NCBI GenBank assembly: GCA_024280945.1
Contig: JAMXLO010000151.1
Span: forward strand, 1-64,000
DNA from: Acetobacteraceae bacterium
GTDB lineage: Bacteria > Pseudomonadota > Alphaproteobacteria > Acetobacterales > Acetobacteraceae
Direction: 5' to 3'
Length of the DNA: 64,000 nt
Shown: positions 44,473 through 54,914 of the stretch, piece after piece
Layout of the letters: each line of letters begins with the position of its first letter
Position numbering within the stretch: position 1 is the stretch's first letter
Notes under the pieces: model-generated
Told to the model about the DNA's origin: nothing
Databases searched by the model: none
Seen by the model: only the letters and a program-made list of their open reading frames with translations
Translations under genes and position numbers: made by a program

Positions 44473-45506
44473 CTATGCTGCATGTTCTTGAGCCACCAGT
44501 CGTTCAGATCAGGGAGCGCCTTCGACAACACCGGATAGTCGGGTGCAATCAGCTTCGGTTTCGGCTCCGGCAGCGACAGTTGTTCGCCGACACTGCCAGA
44601 CAATGGCGCATCGTCCACCGTCGGCAGATATCCCATGTGCACCGCAAATCCTTGCTGCGCTGACGGCTGCAGCAGTGCATTCATGTATTTGTATGCTGCT
44701 TCCTTGTCGGGAGCGTTCTTCGGCAACACCATGCCGGACACATAAAGTATAGAGCCTTCCTTCGGGAAGTGGCCGGCGACGGGGAAGCCGCCATTGCGCC
44801 ACATGAAGCTGCGCGCCAGCCAGATCATCCCGACCTCGATCTCGCCGGACTTGAATGCCGGCGCCAGATTGTCGGTCTCGGGATACAGGCGCAGGCCGTT
44901 GCCGTTGATCTTCAGCATCAACGCTTTCGCTTTGTCGAAATCCGTGGTGGTGCCGCTCTCGTGCAGGCTCGCCGCCTGCAACAGCCACGACCCGGCGGTC
45001 GCCACCATGCCGATCTTGCCCTTCCATTTCGGATCGAGCAGATCGCTCATTGTCTGTGGTGGTTGCTTCACCGTATCCGGATTGTAGACCAGCACCTGTG
45101 CGCTGTAGATGTGCGGCACGAAAGCCGGCATGCGCAGGTCCTGCAGCACGTGCTTCAGGTTGGGAACCTTGGTCTCATCGAGCGTTTCGACGACTTCGCC
45201 CTCGGTGACGCGATAGCCGTTCAGCGCACCGACGCAGGCGATGTCCATCGTGCCACGCGGCAGCTTCTTCTGTGCATACAGCTTGGACACGCGTGGGTTC
45301 TCGTCGCCGATATCCTGCACCACATCGACGCCCTTGGGCTTCAGGATAGGGTCGTCGATGTTCTCGCGCAGCAGGCGCGCATAGTCGCCACCCCAGGTGC
45401 CAACCACGCACTGCTCCGCCGCACGCGCGTGTCGCACGACAGCTGGTGCCGCAAGCAGAGCAGTGCCGGCCAGCAGACCGCGCCGCGACAGAGTGAATTC
45501 ATGCAT
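44469..45506 (-). CDS. ABC transporter solute-binding protein, PotD type
   Basis: This 345-residue periplasmic receptor has a twin-arginine-like or Sec signal SRRGLLAGTALLAAPAVVRH. The mature domain shows QCVVGTWGGDYARLLRENID, then VLVYNPDTVKQPPQTMSDLL and DPKWKGKIGM, matching the extracellular solute-binding family 1/8 of PotD. The GWWL-like end (LNDWWLKNMQHS) is also typical. GGGAG lies about ten bases before the ATG at 45506, which overlaps the ATPase stop by eight bases. The cargo may be a pyrimidine or a nucleoside, judging from the co-operonic URC genes, but that is inferred. Confidence 0.9.
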   Translation of the reverse strand: MHEFTLSRRGLLAGTALLAAPAVVRHARAAEQCVVGTWGGDYARLLRENIDDPILKPKGVDVVQDIGDENPRVSKLYAQKKLPRGTMDIACVGALNGYRVTEGEVVETLDETKVPNLKHVLQDLRMPAFVPHIYSAQVLVYNPDTVKQPPQTMSDLLDPKWKGKIGMVATAGSWLLQAASLHESGTTTDFDKAKALMLKINGNGLRLYPETDNLAPAFKSGEIEVGMIWLARSFMWRNGGFPVAGHFPKEGSILYVSGMVLPKNAPDKEAAYKYMNALLQPSAQQGFAVHMGYLPTVDDAPLSGSVGEQLSLPEPKPKLIAPDYPVLSKALPDLNDWWLKNMQHS

Positions 45507-46602
45507 GACTCGTCTCCCTGCTGACTGCTTGCACCGCGCGGCCCTCCGAATCGAACAGCCGTTCGTCCTCCGCCTCCCAGCGCAACGCCACGCGCGTGCC
45601 CGCAGTGTGACGAGGCGTCGCATCCGGGCCAAGCCCCGGGCCGCGTGTCAACAGTGTGAGGTTCGGCGCAACGCGCACTGCGTGCTCCACGACCGCACCC
45701 AACCAGGTACAAAGCTCGACTTCGCCATCAACCAGGCCGCGTCCAGGCGGTACTAGACTCACGCTGTCGGGCAGAACGGCAAGCGTCGCTGCGCCCTTGT
45801 CTGCATAACGTCTGGCCAGCGCGAACACCGCCGTGCCGTCGGCCAGTTCGAGCCTATCATCGCTCAAGCGGCCGGCAACGATGTTGCTGCCGCCGATGAA
45901 GCCCGCAACGAAGGGATTAGCCGGAGATGAGTGTACCTGCTCCGGTGTGCCGATCTGCTGGACTCGACCCTCGTGCATGACCACCAGCCGATCCGCCAGC
46001 GCCATCGCCTCAGTCTGATCATGCGTCACCATGATCGTGGTGATCTCGCCGGACTGCTGCAGGAGGCGGATCTCGCGCGCCATCTCCTGGCGAAGTGCGG
46101 CGTCCAGGTTGGAGAGCGGTTCGTCGAGCAGCAGCAGGCGCGGATGAATGGCGAGGGCGCGCGCGAGCGCCACCCGCTGCTGCTGTCCGCCGGACAGTTC
46201 GCGCGGCAGGCGCGACGCGAAGGCTTCCAGCTTGGTGAGACGCAACATTTCAGCAACGCGCGCGTGCATCGCCGCTCGCTGGACCCGCCGCATTTCCAGG
46301 CCGAACGCGACATTTCGTGCGACGGACAGATGGGGAAACAGCGCGTAGCTCTGGAACACGATGCCCATTTCGCGACGGTGCGGTGGCAGCGCCGTGATGC
46401 TGGAACCAGCGAGTTGAATATCGCCCGCCGATGGCGGCACGAAACCAGCGATCATGCGCAACGTGGTCGTCTTGCCGCAGCCCGAAGGCCCGAGTAGCAC
46501 GATCAATTCGCCTGATTGCACCTCGATACTGACAGCGTCTACTGCGGCAACTGTGCCAAACTGCTTGCTGAGGTTGTCGAGTGTCAGGGCCGCAGTTGTC
46601 AT
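45499..46602 (-). CDS. ABC transporter ATP-binding protein, PotA type
   Basis: This 367-residue ATPase has Walker A LLGPSGCGKTTTLRMIAGFV, Q-loop GIVFQSYALFPHLSVARNVA, signature LSGGQQQRVALARALAIHPR, Walker B LLLLDEPLSNLDAALR, and H-loop TIMVTHDQTEAMALADR. A TOBE domain occupies the C-terminal third (GGSNIVAGRLSDDRLELADG). It energises the two permeases at 43621 and 46599. Its stop overlaps the binding-protein start by eight bases; its start overlaps the preceding permease stop by four. Confidence 0.96.
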   Translation of the reverse strand: MTTAALTLDNLSKQFGTVAAVDAVSIEVQSGELIVLLGPSGCGKTTTLRMIAGFVPPSAGDIQLAGSSITALPPHRREMGIVFQSYALFPHLSVARNVAFGLEMRRVQRAAMHARVAEMLRLTKLEAFASRLPRELSGGQQQRVALARALAIHPRLLLLDEPLSNLDAALRQEMAREIRLLQQSGEITTIMVTHDQTEAMALADRLVVMHEGRVQQIGTPEQVHSSPANPFVAGFIGGSNIVAGRLSDDRLELADGTAVFALARRYADKGAATLAVLPDSVSLVPPGRGLVDGEVELCTWLGAVVEHAVRVAPNLTLLTRGPGLGPDATPRHTAGTRVALRWEAEDERLFDSEGRAVQAVSRETSHA

Positions 46603-47420
46603 CGGATCACCTGGCCCAGCCGGACGAAGCGATCGAGAACCAACAGCACCGCGGCGATTGCGACGATCTGGGCGACGGCGATCGCCGAAACCAGCGGATC
46701 GATGTGGTACTCCAAATACTGCAACACCGCGACCGGCAGCGTTGTCATGCCCGGACTGGTCAGGAACAGCGCCAGCTCCAGGTTCTCGAACGAGATAACA
46801 AACGCGAACAAAGCCGCGGCGACGATGCCCGCGCGCATCGCCGGCAACGTGACACGCCAGATCACGGTGAGCGGTCCGGCACCGAGACTTGCTGCGGCTT
46901 CTTCGGCCGCTCGGTCGTGATTGGCGAGGCTGGCGAGACAGAGCCGCACCACCCAGGGTGTTGTGATCATGATGTGCGCCAGCACCAGGCCGATCATCGA
47001 TCCGGTCACCATGCTGCCAAGCTGTTCATCCAGGGCCACCAAAGCGACATAGATCGCCAGGCCAAGTGCAATGCCGGGCACGGTGAGCGGCGCCAGCAAC
47101 AACATCGAGATGGCGCCGCGTCCACGAAAGCGATGGCGCGACAATCCGATGCCGGCCGGAATCCCGAGCGCCAGGCTGCCGATCACGGAAAACGCGCCCA
47201 GTTTCAGGCTGGTCACGAGGGAGCCACCAAAGTTTGGTACGATCGCAGAGTACCAGGACAGCGTATAGCCGCGTGGCGGAAACAGGATCAGCTTCTCGTC
47301 GAACAGGCTCAGGTAAAGTGTCAGCAGCAGCGGCACGATGATGAGCAGTGCGCCGCAAGTGATCAGGGCCAGAACCACGAGGCGCTCTGCCGCCTGCACG
47401 ACGGCGTCAGCGCGTGCCAT
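46599..47420 (-). CDS. ABC transporter permease, PotC type
   Basis: This 273-residue permease has six helices ([60 protein letters not shown]) and the EAA loop [20 protein letters not shown]. The PotC-like pattern of the [21 protein letters not shown] segment follows the first helix. ATG 47420 overlaps the upp stop by 14 bases, so the transporter is coupled to the uracil phosphoribosyltransferase. The frame is open further up, but that part lies inside upp. Confidence 0.93.
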   Translation of the reverse strand: MARADAVVQAAERLVVLALITCGALLIIVPLLLTLYLSLFDEKLILFPPRGYTLSWYSAIVPNFGGSLVTSLKLGAFSVIGSLALGIPAGIGLSRHRFRGRGAISMLLLAPLTVPGIALGLAIYVALVALDEQLGSMVTGSMIGLVLAHIMITTPWVVRLCLASLANHDRAAEEAAASLGAGPLTVIWRVTLPAMRAGIVAAALFAFVISFENLELALFLTSPGMTTLPVAVLQYLEYHIDPLVSAIAVAQIVAIAAVLLVLDRFVRLGQVIR

Positions 47421-48048
47421 ACAGCCGGTCGCCGGCGTCACCCAAGCCCGGGCAGATATAGCCGTGTCCGTCCAGTTGGCGATCGATTGCCGCGACATAA
47501 ACCGGCAGGCCGGGATGCGCATCGGCCAACGCGCCGAGGCCCTCGGGTGCGGCGATCAGGCAGGCAAAGCTGATCTGAGAGACACCTGCCTGCTTCAGCC
47601 GGGTGATCGCGGCGGCAGCCGAGTGACCGGTCGCCACCATCGGATCGACCACGATCACCAGCCGCTCCTGCACATCGTCCGGGAACTTGAGATAATACTC
47701 CACGGGCACCAAGGTGGCAGGGTCACGGTACAATCCGATATGGCCCACGCGCGCCGACGGCACGAGGTCCAGCATGCCGTCCAGCATGCCGTTGCCGGCG
47801 CGCAGGATCGACAGGAAGCATAGCTTCTTGCCTGACAGCAACGGCGCCTGCATTACTTCCATTGGCGTTTCGATGGCCACCGTCTCGGTAGGCAGATCGC
47901 GCGTGACCTCATAGGCCATCAGCAGGCTCAGCTCGCGCATGAGCTGGCGGAACACCGAGGTCGCGGTGTCCTTGCGACGAAGCAATGTCAGCTTGTGCTG
48001 CACCAGCGGGTGATTCAGCACCGTGACGTTCGGGAAAGCGATGGCCAT
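47407..48048 (-). CDS. upp: Uracil phosphoribosyltransferase
   Basis: This enzyme converts uracil and PRPP to UMP. The 213-residue product begins [20 protein letters not shown], with [40 protein letters not shown] and the PRPP-binding motif [40 protein letters not shown] is the family C-terminus with the uracil-binding region. AAAGAG lies seven bases before the ATG at 48048. In yeast the URC pathway uses the equivalent gene as URC6, and here it lies directly after URC4 and before the importer permease, so its role is probably catabolic entry as much as salvage. Confidence 0.96.
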   Translation of the reverse strand: MAIAFPNVTVLNHPLVQHKLTLLRRKDTATSVFRQLMRELSLLMAYEVTRDLPTETVAIETPMEVMQAPLLSGKKLCFLSILRAGNGMLDGMLDLVPSARVGHIGLYRDPATLVPVEYYLKFPDDVQERLVIVVDPMVATGHSAAAAITRLKQAGVSQISFACLIAAPEGLGALADAHPGLPVYVAAIDRQLDGHGYICPGLGDAGDRLYGTR

Positions 48049-48071
48049 TGCAGCTCTTTCGGACGGTGGCC

Positions 48072-49269
48072 TCAAAATACGGTGCCATCGCTGATGACAA
48101 CAAGCGGTGGCGACCCGTCAGGTCGCCGCTCCCGCGCGATCCTCCGCCCTGCATCCCAGGTGCCTCCTTGCAAAAGCCTCGCAAGCGGCATGTCGACAGC
48201 CGAGACGCCCAGCCGAGAACGCAGCCTGGGCGCCAGGGCGTCCAGAAGTGCCACAGTGAGAGCACGCCATTCGACGATGGCTGAATGATCCACCGGCAAC
48301 GGCAGGGCCGCGGCGGACGGATCGCGCAGCCGCAGCACGCCCAGATCGATGAACAGGCCACCATTGCGGTACTCGGCAAGTCCGGTCAGCTCATCGAGCC
48401 TTGCAACAGAGATGGAGGCCTGCTCGAGCACCTCGATCAGCGAATAGCTCAACCACTGCGACAGTTTGTGGAACGGGACCAAGCCATCGCCAGGCAGCCC
48501 CGGATGACGCCATACATCGCCCAGGTTCTCGCCGGCGAGTATGAATCGATCCGGCCAGATCGGCGCAAGCACGTCCAGGATCGTGCTCAGCACGCCGGCG
48601 GCGGTCAGGACATCATCGCTGGCCTGCGCGCGCCACGTATCGAACAGCCCACCGATCCTGCCGTCCTGGAGCACCTTGCCGAGATTGCGCAACAGCGCCG
48701 CACGGCCAGCAAGGCCAGGCAAAGGATTGTCGGGTGCGTCCTGAAACGCGGCTGCCAGTTCAGCATCGGAGATCTGCTGCAAGGCCGCCGCATCGGCACG
48801 CAGAGGTTGCTGACGGTCGGATGAGAACAACCCCGAACCAAAGGCATGCAGGGTGGCCACGGCGAGACCTTCCGAGCGCTGCAGTACCAGCCCGGTTCCC
48901 GGTTCATGGTAGCGCCATGCGGCGCCCGCCCCAGCGTCCAACAGCACACTGACGGTGCACAGATCGATCCGCACCCGCGCAACCTCGCGCGCATCGCATT
49001 CATGCAGTTGCCGCGCCAACCCAGCCCAGCGATCGACGCCACCGGTTTCGAAATGCCGCCAGCGTGAGTGATAGGGTATTTGCAGGTGCGGATAGTTCTG
49101 CCGGATCACCGACGCCACGTAGTCCGCGGCGTCGTTCAGCCGCGCAGCATCGAACGCGAAATACGTCAGCGCATCCTGTTCGGCCATGCGCAAGATTGCG
49201 TGGCACCGCTCGCGCACGGCGCCCGGCGAGCGAAGCCAGTTCAGCAGGCGACGCCCGGCCGCGTCTCGA

Positions 49270-49277
<8 letters not shown>
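48072..49277 (-). CDS. URC4/Urg3-family protein (DUF1688)
   Basis: This 401-residue protein belongs to DUF1688, the URC4/Urg3 family. The family is essential for uracil catabolism by the URC route in yeasts, and its reaction is not established. Diagnostic parts are [60 protein letters not shown] and [20 protein letters not shown]. It overlaps URC1 by eight bases and is separated from upp by 23 bases. The conserved arrangement URC1-URC4-UPRT makes the assignment firm. Confidence 0.93.
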
Positions 49278-50556
<1,279 letters not shown>

Positions 50557-50603
50557 TCTTGCAGACCTCCAGACGGTCGGGGTTCCCCCTTCTTAACCTC
50601 TAA

Positions 50604-50609
50604 ATATTA
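50604..50609 (-). promoter_or_regulatory. Candidate -10 of the URC operon
   Basis: Reverse-strand TAATAT (50604-50609) lies in an AT-rich patch 48 bases upstream of the URC1 ATG. A TTGGCC hexamer lies only 14 bases further upstream, which is too short a spacing for a good -35, so the promoter may need an activator. The region between 50557 and 50684 carries no gene. Confidence 0.4.
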
Positions 50610-50684
50610 TGCAGAGCTTGCAAGGCCAAGGCTGGAAGGCGCGAGTCAGCCATCCGTGCAGTTGTGTGGTCGGAGACCGGGGCG

Positions 50685-51431
50685 TCAGTACATGACGTCA
50701 CCGCCGTTCGGCGACAGTGTTGCCCCGACATAGAACCCGCCGTCCGGACCTGCCAGCAGGAGTGCCGTCGCAGCCATCTCCTCGGGGCGACCGAAGCGGT
50801 GCACCGGTAGCGCATCGATGAACGCCTGACGATCCTCCGGCGCCATGGTCGCGGTCAGATCCGTGACGATCGGGCCCGGCGCAATCGCGTTGACCCGCAC
50901 GCCCTTCGACGTCGCCTCGCAGGCGAGCGCGCGGGTGAAGCCGATGATCGCCGCCTTGGCCGCGCAATACGGCGTCGAGTTCACCGCACCCTTGATACCG
51001 CGCTGTGAGGCAACGTTGATGATGCAACCACGGCCACGCGCTGCCATCGCCGGATACACGGCCTGCGCCATGAAGAACATGCCTTTGACATGCACGTCCA
51101 AGATCCGGTCGTAATCCGCTTCAGTGTAGTCTTCGAATTTCTTGCGAATGTTCATGCCAGCGTTGTTGAACAGGATGTCGATCGGCCCGAACGCGGCCGC
51201 CGCTTCCTGCGCAAAGGCGCGAGTGCCGGCAATGTCCACGACATCGAGCGAGCGATGCATCGCGCGCTTGCCAAGCGCACGGATCTCGCTCGCCGTCTCG
51301 TCTGCCTTTGCATCATCATCCAGATGGCAGAATGCGATATCCGCGCCCTCTGTCGCGAACGCCAACGCCGTCGCGCGGCCGATGCCTCGCGATCCGCCGG
51401 TTACCAACGCAATCTGTCCTGCCAGCTTCAT
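50685..51431 (-). CDS. Short-chain dehydrogenase/reductase, FabG-like
   Basis: This 248-residue SDR starts MKLAGQIALVTGGSRGIGRA with the TGGSRGIG cofactor motif and DILFNNAGMNIRKKFED (NNAG). The catalytic Ser-Tyr-Lys set lies in INVASQRGIKGAVNSTPYCA and AKAA (YxxxK), followed by NAIAPGPIVTDLT. NAD(P)-dependent oxidation or reduction of a secondary alcohol or ketone is expected. The start overlaps the DUF2332 stop by four bases, so DUF2332 is translated first. It precedes the URC operon on the same strand, separated by 128 bases. Substrate unknown. Confidence 0.93.
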   Translation of the reverse strand: MKLAGQIALVTGGSRGIGRATALAFATEGADIAFCHLDDDAKADETASEIRALGKRAMHRSLDVVDIAGTRAFAQEAAAAFGPIDILFNNAGMNIRKKFEDYTEADYDRILDVHVKGMFFMAQAVYPAMAARGRGCIINVASQRGIKGAVNSTPYCAAKAAIIGFTRALACEATSKGVRVNAIAPGPIVTDLTATMAPEDRQAFIDALPVHRFGRPEEMAATALLLAGPDGGFYVGATLSPNGGDVMY

Positions 51432-52393
51432 CGCGTTCCCCCTTCATCGATCCATTCGATCCAGCCGCCATGCGGATCGGTCCACGCCTGCGGCACGCCG
51501 TCAACCGCAAGCAGAAACGCACCACGCGGCCCGCGTGGCGCCGCAAACGATCGAAACACACCTGGCGCCTCGTTGCTGACCCAGACAGCTCCGCTTTGTC
51601 GCACGACATGCGCAAATTCTTCGCGCAATGCAGGATCCGCCACGTATGCCAGCACCGCCGTATGGAACACGACCAACGTCGCCTCGGCAGGAGCCTGCCG
51701 CACACACGAAGCAAACTCGTGCAACAGGTCACCCTGCACGACACGTGGTGGATCACCCCGCGCTATCGCCAGGGCGCGACGCAGCCGTTGCAGCCGAGCG
51801 TGGTGTTCAGGCCACACCAGCGTCTCCAGCCATGCGGCATGCTCAGCATTCGCCGCATCCAGTGGATGCAGGTCGAGACCAAGTCGCCATGCGACGCGCA
51901 GTGGCTGTGACGGGATCGGCGTTGCAGCATCGGCGCGACAAGGAAACACCGGCGCATCCACAACGGATGACGGGACATATCGATCACCGTAATCGTACCC
52001 GTAGCGATCCGGCAGCAGACACAAGCCGGCCGCGGCACCGACTTCGAGCAAAGCAAGCGGCTGCGGCAGGCGCGACAGGACGGGAAGCAGCGTTGCACAA
52101 CGACCAGGCTCGTTGGTCTGCGTGCGGCGCTCCAGCATGACGGCGCGAATCTCTTCGGCCCGCGCCTCCAACATCGCGCGAAAAGTCCGCCAGTCGTCCG
52201 GCGCGCCGCAAAGATGGCGGACTGCGGCAAACAGCAGGTTCGGCTGGCGCTTTGCTTCCGGCAGCCGTTCGAGAAATTCGAGCGCAAATGGATCGACAGC
52301 CACGCCCAACGCCAGCGTCTCGTACAGCGGGGAACTGCCGCGTGCCTCCACCTCGGCAAATCGTCGGAACCGTGCTGCGAGTTGTTGCGTCAT
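51428..52393 (-). CDS. DUF2332 protein
   Basis: This 321-residue protein fits DUF2332, with a helical N-terminal part (FRRFAEVEARGSSPLYETLA, FLERLPEAKRQPNLLFAAVR) and a methyltransferase-like core (LLEVGAAAGLCLLPDRYGYD, RVVQGDLLHEFASCVRQA, TLVVFHTAVLAYVADPALRE). Function is unknown. The glycine motif EVGAAAGL suggests S-adenosylmethionine binding. The frame can be extended to 52573, but ATG 52393 matches the family start MTQQLAARFRRFAEVEA. Divergent from panC. The SDR follows with a 4-base overlap. Confidence 0.84.
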   Translation of the reverse strand: MTQQLAARFRRFAEVEARGSSPLYETLALGVAVDPFALEFLERLPEAKRQPNLLFAAVRHLCGAPDDWRTFRAMLEARAEEIRAVMLERRTQTNEPGRCATLLPVLSRLPQPLALLEVGAAAGLCLLPDRYGYDYGDRYVPSSVVDAPVFPCRADAATPIPSQPLRVAWRLGLDLHPLDAANAEHAAWLETLVWPEHHARLQRLRRALAIARGDPPRVVQGDLLHEFASCVRQAPAEATLVVFHTAVLAYVADPALREEFAHVVRQSGAVWVSNEAPGVFRSFAAPRGPRGAFLLAVDGVPQAWTDPHGGWIEWIDEGGTR

Positions 52394-52455
52394 TTCGTCG
52401 CCCGCATCGTGTGCCCATGTTGCGCGCTCGTCGTTACAAGGCCAAGTTCGGCGAC

Positions 52456-53289
52456 ATGGAAGTCGTTCGGACGATCGAGGAATTGCAGACTTCAGGCGGA
52501 GCGCTGCGCCGCCGCTTCGGCTCCTTGGCGCTCGTGCCCACCATGGGCGCCCTGCACGACGGTCATCGCGCATTGGTCAAGGCTGCGGTGGACAGCGGCG
52601 CCGGCATTGTGGCGTCCATCTTCGTCAACCCGCTGCAGTTCAATGCCAACGAGGATCTCTCACGCTATCCCCGCGATGAAGCCGGTGACCTTGCCGCCTT
52701 GCGCGCCTGTGGCTGCCATCTCGTGTGGCTGCCGGATGTCGCCACGATGTATCCTCTGGAAGGCGCAACCACGATCACGGTTGCAGGACCAGCCGAGGAA
52801 TGGGAAGGCAAGGCGCGGCCTGGTCATTTCCGTGGTGTCGCGACGGTCTGTGCCAAGCTGTTCGGCCAGGTGCGCCCTGATCGCGCCTATTTCGGCGAAA
52901 AGGACTGGCAGCAATTGCAGGTGGTCCGGCGGATGGTCGCCGATCTGCATTTGCCGCTGGAGATCGTCGCTGTCCCGACTGTACGGGAGCCGGACGGGTT
53001 GGCGATGTCCTCGCGCAATCGCTTCCTCAACGCGGAAGAGCGTGCCATCGCTCCCGGACTGCACGTGATCCTCAGCGCAACAGCAACCGCTCTGCGAAGC
53101 GGAAGCGCCAGCGACGCGGCGTTGGCTGCTGCAGACCGCGATCTAAACCAGGCGGGCTTTCAGGTTGATTATCTGGCGCTCGTAGATGCGGCGACCATGT
53201 CGGCGCTGCCGCAAATGGCGCCTGGTGCAAGACTGATCGTCGCTGCGCGATTGGGCACCGTCCGACTGATCGATAACATCGCGGTCTGA
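52456..53289 (+). CDS. panC: Pantothenate synthetase
   Basis: PanC joins pantoate and beta-alanine using ATP in coenzyme A synthesis. The 277-residue product begins MEVVRTIEELQTSGGALRRR. Signatures are LALVPTMGALHDGHRALVKA (the HIGH-like nucleotide site), ASIFVNPLQFNANEDLSRYP, RPDRAYFGEKDWQQLQVVRR (KMSKS-like loop) and REPDGLAMSSRNRFLNAEER. A start at 52417 would add 13 residues; 52456 matches the family. It ends five bases before the stop of the convergent M20 gene. Confidence 0.97.
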   Translation: MEVVRTIEELQTSGGALRRRFGSLALVPTMGALHDGHRALVKAAVDSGAGIVASIFVNPLQFNANEDLSRYPRDEAGDLAALRACGCHLVWLPDVATMYPLEGATTITVAGPAEEWEGKARPGHFRGVATVCAKLFGQVRPDRAYFGEKDWQQLQVVRRMVADLHLPLEIVAVPTVREPDGLAMSSRNRFLNAEERAIAPGLHVILSATATALRSGSASDAALAAADRDLNQAGFQVDYLALVDAATMSALPQMAPGARLIVAARLGTVRLIDNIAV

Positions 53290-53293
53290 GCGT

Positions 53294-54439
53294 TCAGCCT
53301 GCCAGCGCCCGTTTCGCCACACTTGCAAGATAGGCCGATGCGGCCGGCAGGATCGCGTCGTTATAGTCGTAATTGGAACTGTGCAGACCGCGGCCTTCGT
53401 CGGCGGGACCATTGCCGATCCAGACGAATGCGCCTGGCCGCTCCAGCAAGTACCAGGCGAAGTCCTCGCCGGTCATCGCCGGGGCCAGATCGCGGCGCAG
53501 CGGCAGTCCCGCATCGAGCACGGCTTTGGCGGCGGCATCGCGTTCCGCCGACGTATTCACCGTCACTGGATTGCCGCGCCGCAGTGTCACCTCGATATCC
53601 ACATCGCACGCCTGCGCGGCGCCGGCGGCGACACGGCGGATCGCGTCTTCCACGTCATCGCGCACCTCGTTGCGCAGCGTGCGCATGGTGCCGCGCATGA
53701 ACGCTTCGTCCGGGATCTGATTGGCCGCGCTGCCGGCCTCCATGGTGGCGACGGTGATCACCACCGAGTCCAGCGGATCGACGTTGCGTGCAACGATCGT
53801 CTGCAGGGTCAGCAGCAGATGCGCCGATGCCACCATCGGGTCGCGCGTCAGGTGCGGCAAAGCGGCATGACCAGAGCGGCCGGTGACACGGAACTCGATC
53901 CGCGAGCCCGAAGCCATCACCGCGCTGTCATGCACCGCGACCGTACCGGCGTCGAGGCCCGGCCAGTTGTGGTATCCGAAGATCCGTTCCATCGGGAAGC
54001 GTTGGAACAGCCCGTCGGCGATCATGTTCTTCGCTCCGCCACCGCCCTCTTCGGCCGGCTGGAAGACGAGATGCACCGTGCCAGTCCAGGACATGTCCTG
54101 CTGCAGCAGCGCGGCAGCACCGAGAAGCGACGTCGTGTGGCCGTCGTGGCCGCAGGCATGCATCACGCCTGGGTTTTTCGATGCGTGCGCCAGCCCGCTG
54201 GTCTCGGTGATCGGCAGCGCGTCCATATCGGCCCGCAGGCCGACACTGCGGTTCGACTGGCCCCGCGATAGGGTTGCCACCACGCCATGGCCACCGACGC
54301 CGGCAACGAAGGACACTCCGAGCTCCTGAAGCTTCGCGCGGACGAAGGCTGAAGTCTCCGTCTCGTGGAGTGTCAGCTCCGGGTTGGCGTGCAGATGCCT
54401 GCGCCAATCGGTCAGGGTCTGGTGGAGCGTCTGGTCCAT
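53294..54439 (-). CDS. M20-family amidohydrolase (hippurate hydrolase/IAA-amino acid hydrolase-like)
   Basis: This 381-residue cytosolic metallopeptidase of the M20D type cleaves N-acyl amino acids. It has RADMDALPITETSGLAHASK, the metal site HACGHDGHTTSLLGAAALL, VFQPAEEGGGGAKNMIADG with the catalytic Glu pair and HSAVMASGSRIEFRVTGRSG-like ASGSRIEFRVTGRSGHAALP at the dimer domain. MTGEDFAWYLLERPGAFVWI contains the last ligand. ATG 54439 fits the family start; the frame extends 12 codons further. It converges with panC. Confidence 0.92.
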   Translation of the reverse strand: MDQTLHQTLTDWRRHLHANPELTLHETETSAFVRAKLQELGVSFVAGVGGHGVVATLSRGQSNRSVGLRADMDALPITETSGLAHASKNPGVMHACGHDGHTTSLLGAAALLQQDMSWTGTVHLVFQPAEEGGGGAKNMIADGLFQRFPMERIFGYHNWPGLDAGTVAVHDSAVMASGSRIEFRVTGRSGHAALPHLTRDPMVASAHLLLTLQTIVARNVDPLDSVVITVATMEAGSAANQIPDEAFMRGTMRTLRNEVRDDVEDAIRRVAAGAAQACDVDIEVTLRRGNPVTVNTSAERDAAAKAVLDAGLPLRRDLAPAMTGEDFAWYLLERPGAFVWIGNGPADEGRGLHSSNYDYNDAILPAASAYLASVAKRALAG

Positions 54440-54501
54440 CGTCGTGGCGCTACCTGATTTCGCTGGCGCCGGCAATTACTTAGAATTCAGACCCGGGTCG
54501 T

Positions 54502-54532
54502 ACCGTCACCCTTGCGAAAGCGAGGGTCCAGC
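54502..54532 (+). repeat. Left arm of a palindromic inverted repeat pair
   Basis: This 31-base sequence starts ACCGTCACCC and ends GGGTCCAGC. It matches the reverse complement of 54839-54869 at 30 of 31 positions (only the T of CTTGC differs). Each arm is itself a hairpin: CCCTTGC-GAAA-GCGAGGG with one G-T pair on the left, CCCTCGC-TTTC-GCGAGGG on the right. The arms bracket the GIY-YIG gene, which suggests a REP-like element bounded by inverted repeats. Confidence 0.8.
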
Positions 54533-54547
54533 GGTGGTTCCGGCACG

Positions 54548-54865
54548 ATGAAGCAGCCGTGCGTGTATATGTTGGCCAGCCAGCGCAACGGGACGCTGTA
54601 CATCGGCGTAACCAGCAACATCGAGCAGCGCGTTTGGCAGCATAGGGCGGAGGTCTTCGAAGGGTGCACCAAGCGCTACGGTGTCCGACGGCTGGTCTAT
54701 GCCGAATTCCACGCCACAATGGACGCCGCAATCCGGCGCGAGAAGCAGCTGAAACACTGGCGCCGGGCGTGGAAACTGGCGCTGATCGAACGCGACAATC
54801 CGGAGTGGGAGGATCTGTATCCCTCGTTTGTACCCGGGGCTGGACCCTCGCTTTCGCGAGGGTGA
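54548..54865 (+). CDS. GIY-YIG domain endonuclease-like protein
   Basis: This 105-residue product has the GIY-YIG nuclease fold of the YhbQ/UPF0213 type: PCVYMLASQRNGTLYIGVTS (YVY-LYIG variant) and RVWQHRAEVFEGCTKRYG, with VRRLVYAEFHATMDAAIRRE and KQLKHWRRAWKLALIE. The catalytic tyrosine, arginine and glutamate positions look present. The ATG at 54548 is followed by MKQPCVYML, as in the family. The last codons, after DLYPSFVPGAG, are encoded by the right inverted repeat. Function is unknown; flanking repeats suggest a repeat-associated mobile or regulatory unit. Confidence 0.82.
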   Translation: MKQPCVYMLASQRNGTLYIGVTSNIEQRVWQHRAEVFEGCTKRYGVRRLVYAEFHATMDAAIRREKQLKHWRRAWKLALIERDNPEWEDLYPSFVPGAGPSLSRG

Positions 54866-54869
54866 CGGT
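54839..54869 (+). repeat. Right arm of the palindromic inverted repeat pair
   Basis: GCTGGACCCTCGC-TTTC-GCGAGGGTGACGGT is an inverted copy of 54502-54532 with one mismatch and forms a seven-base hairpin. It overlaps the last codons and stop of the GIY-YIG gene, so it supplies that protein's C-terminal residues. Confidence 0.8.
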
Positions 54870-54870
54870 T

Positions 54871-54894
54871 CCCTCGCTTTCGCGAATGTGACGG
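54871..54894 (+). repeat. Third, decayed copy of the palindromic repeat
   Basis: CCCTCGCTTTCGCGAATGTGACGG repeats the 54844-54868 sequence in direct orientation with its hairpin broken at the closing GGG (AAT). It follows immediately after the right arm, so the element carries an extra tandem unit on one side. Confidence 0.7.
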
Positions 54895-54914
54895 CTTCCC
54901 CGCACCGCGTCAGC

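Noticed and set aside
44900-44940. TTGATCTTCAGCATCAA as an FNR box
   Set aside because: Wrong spacer length and placed inside a coding region.
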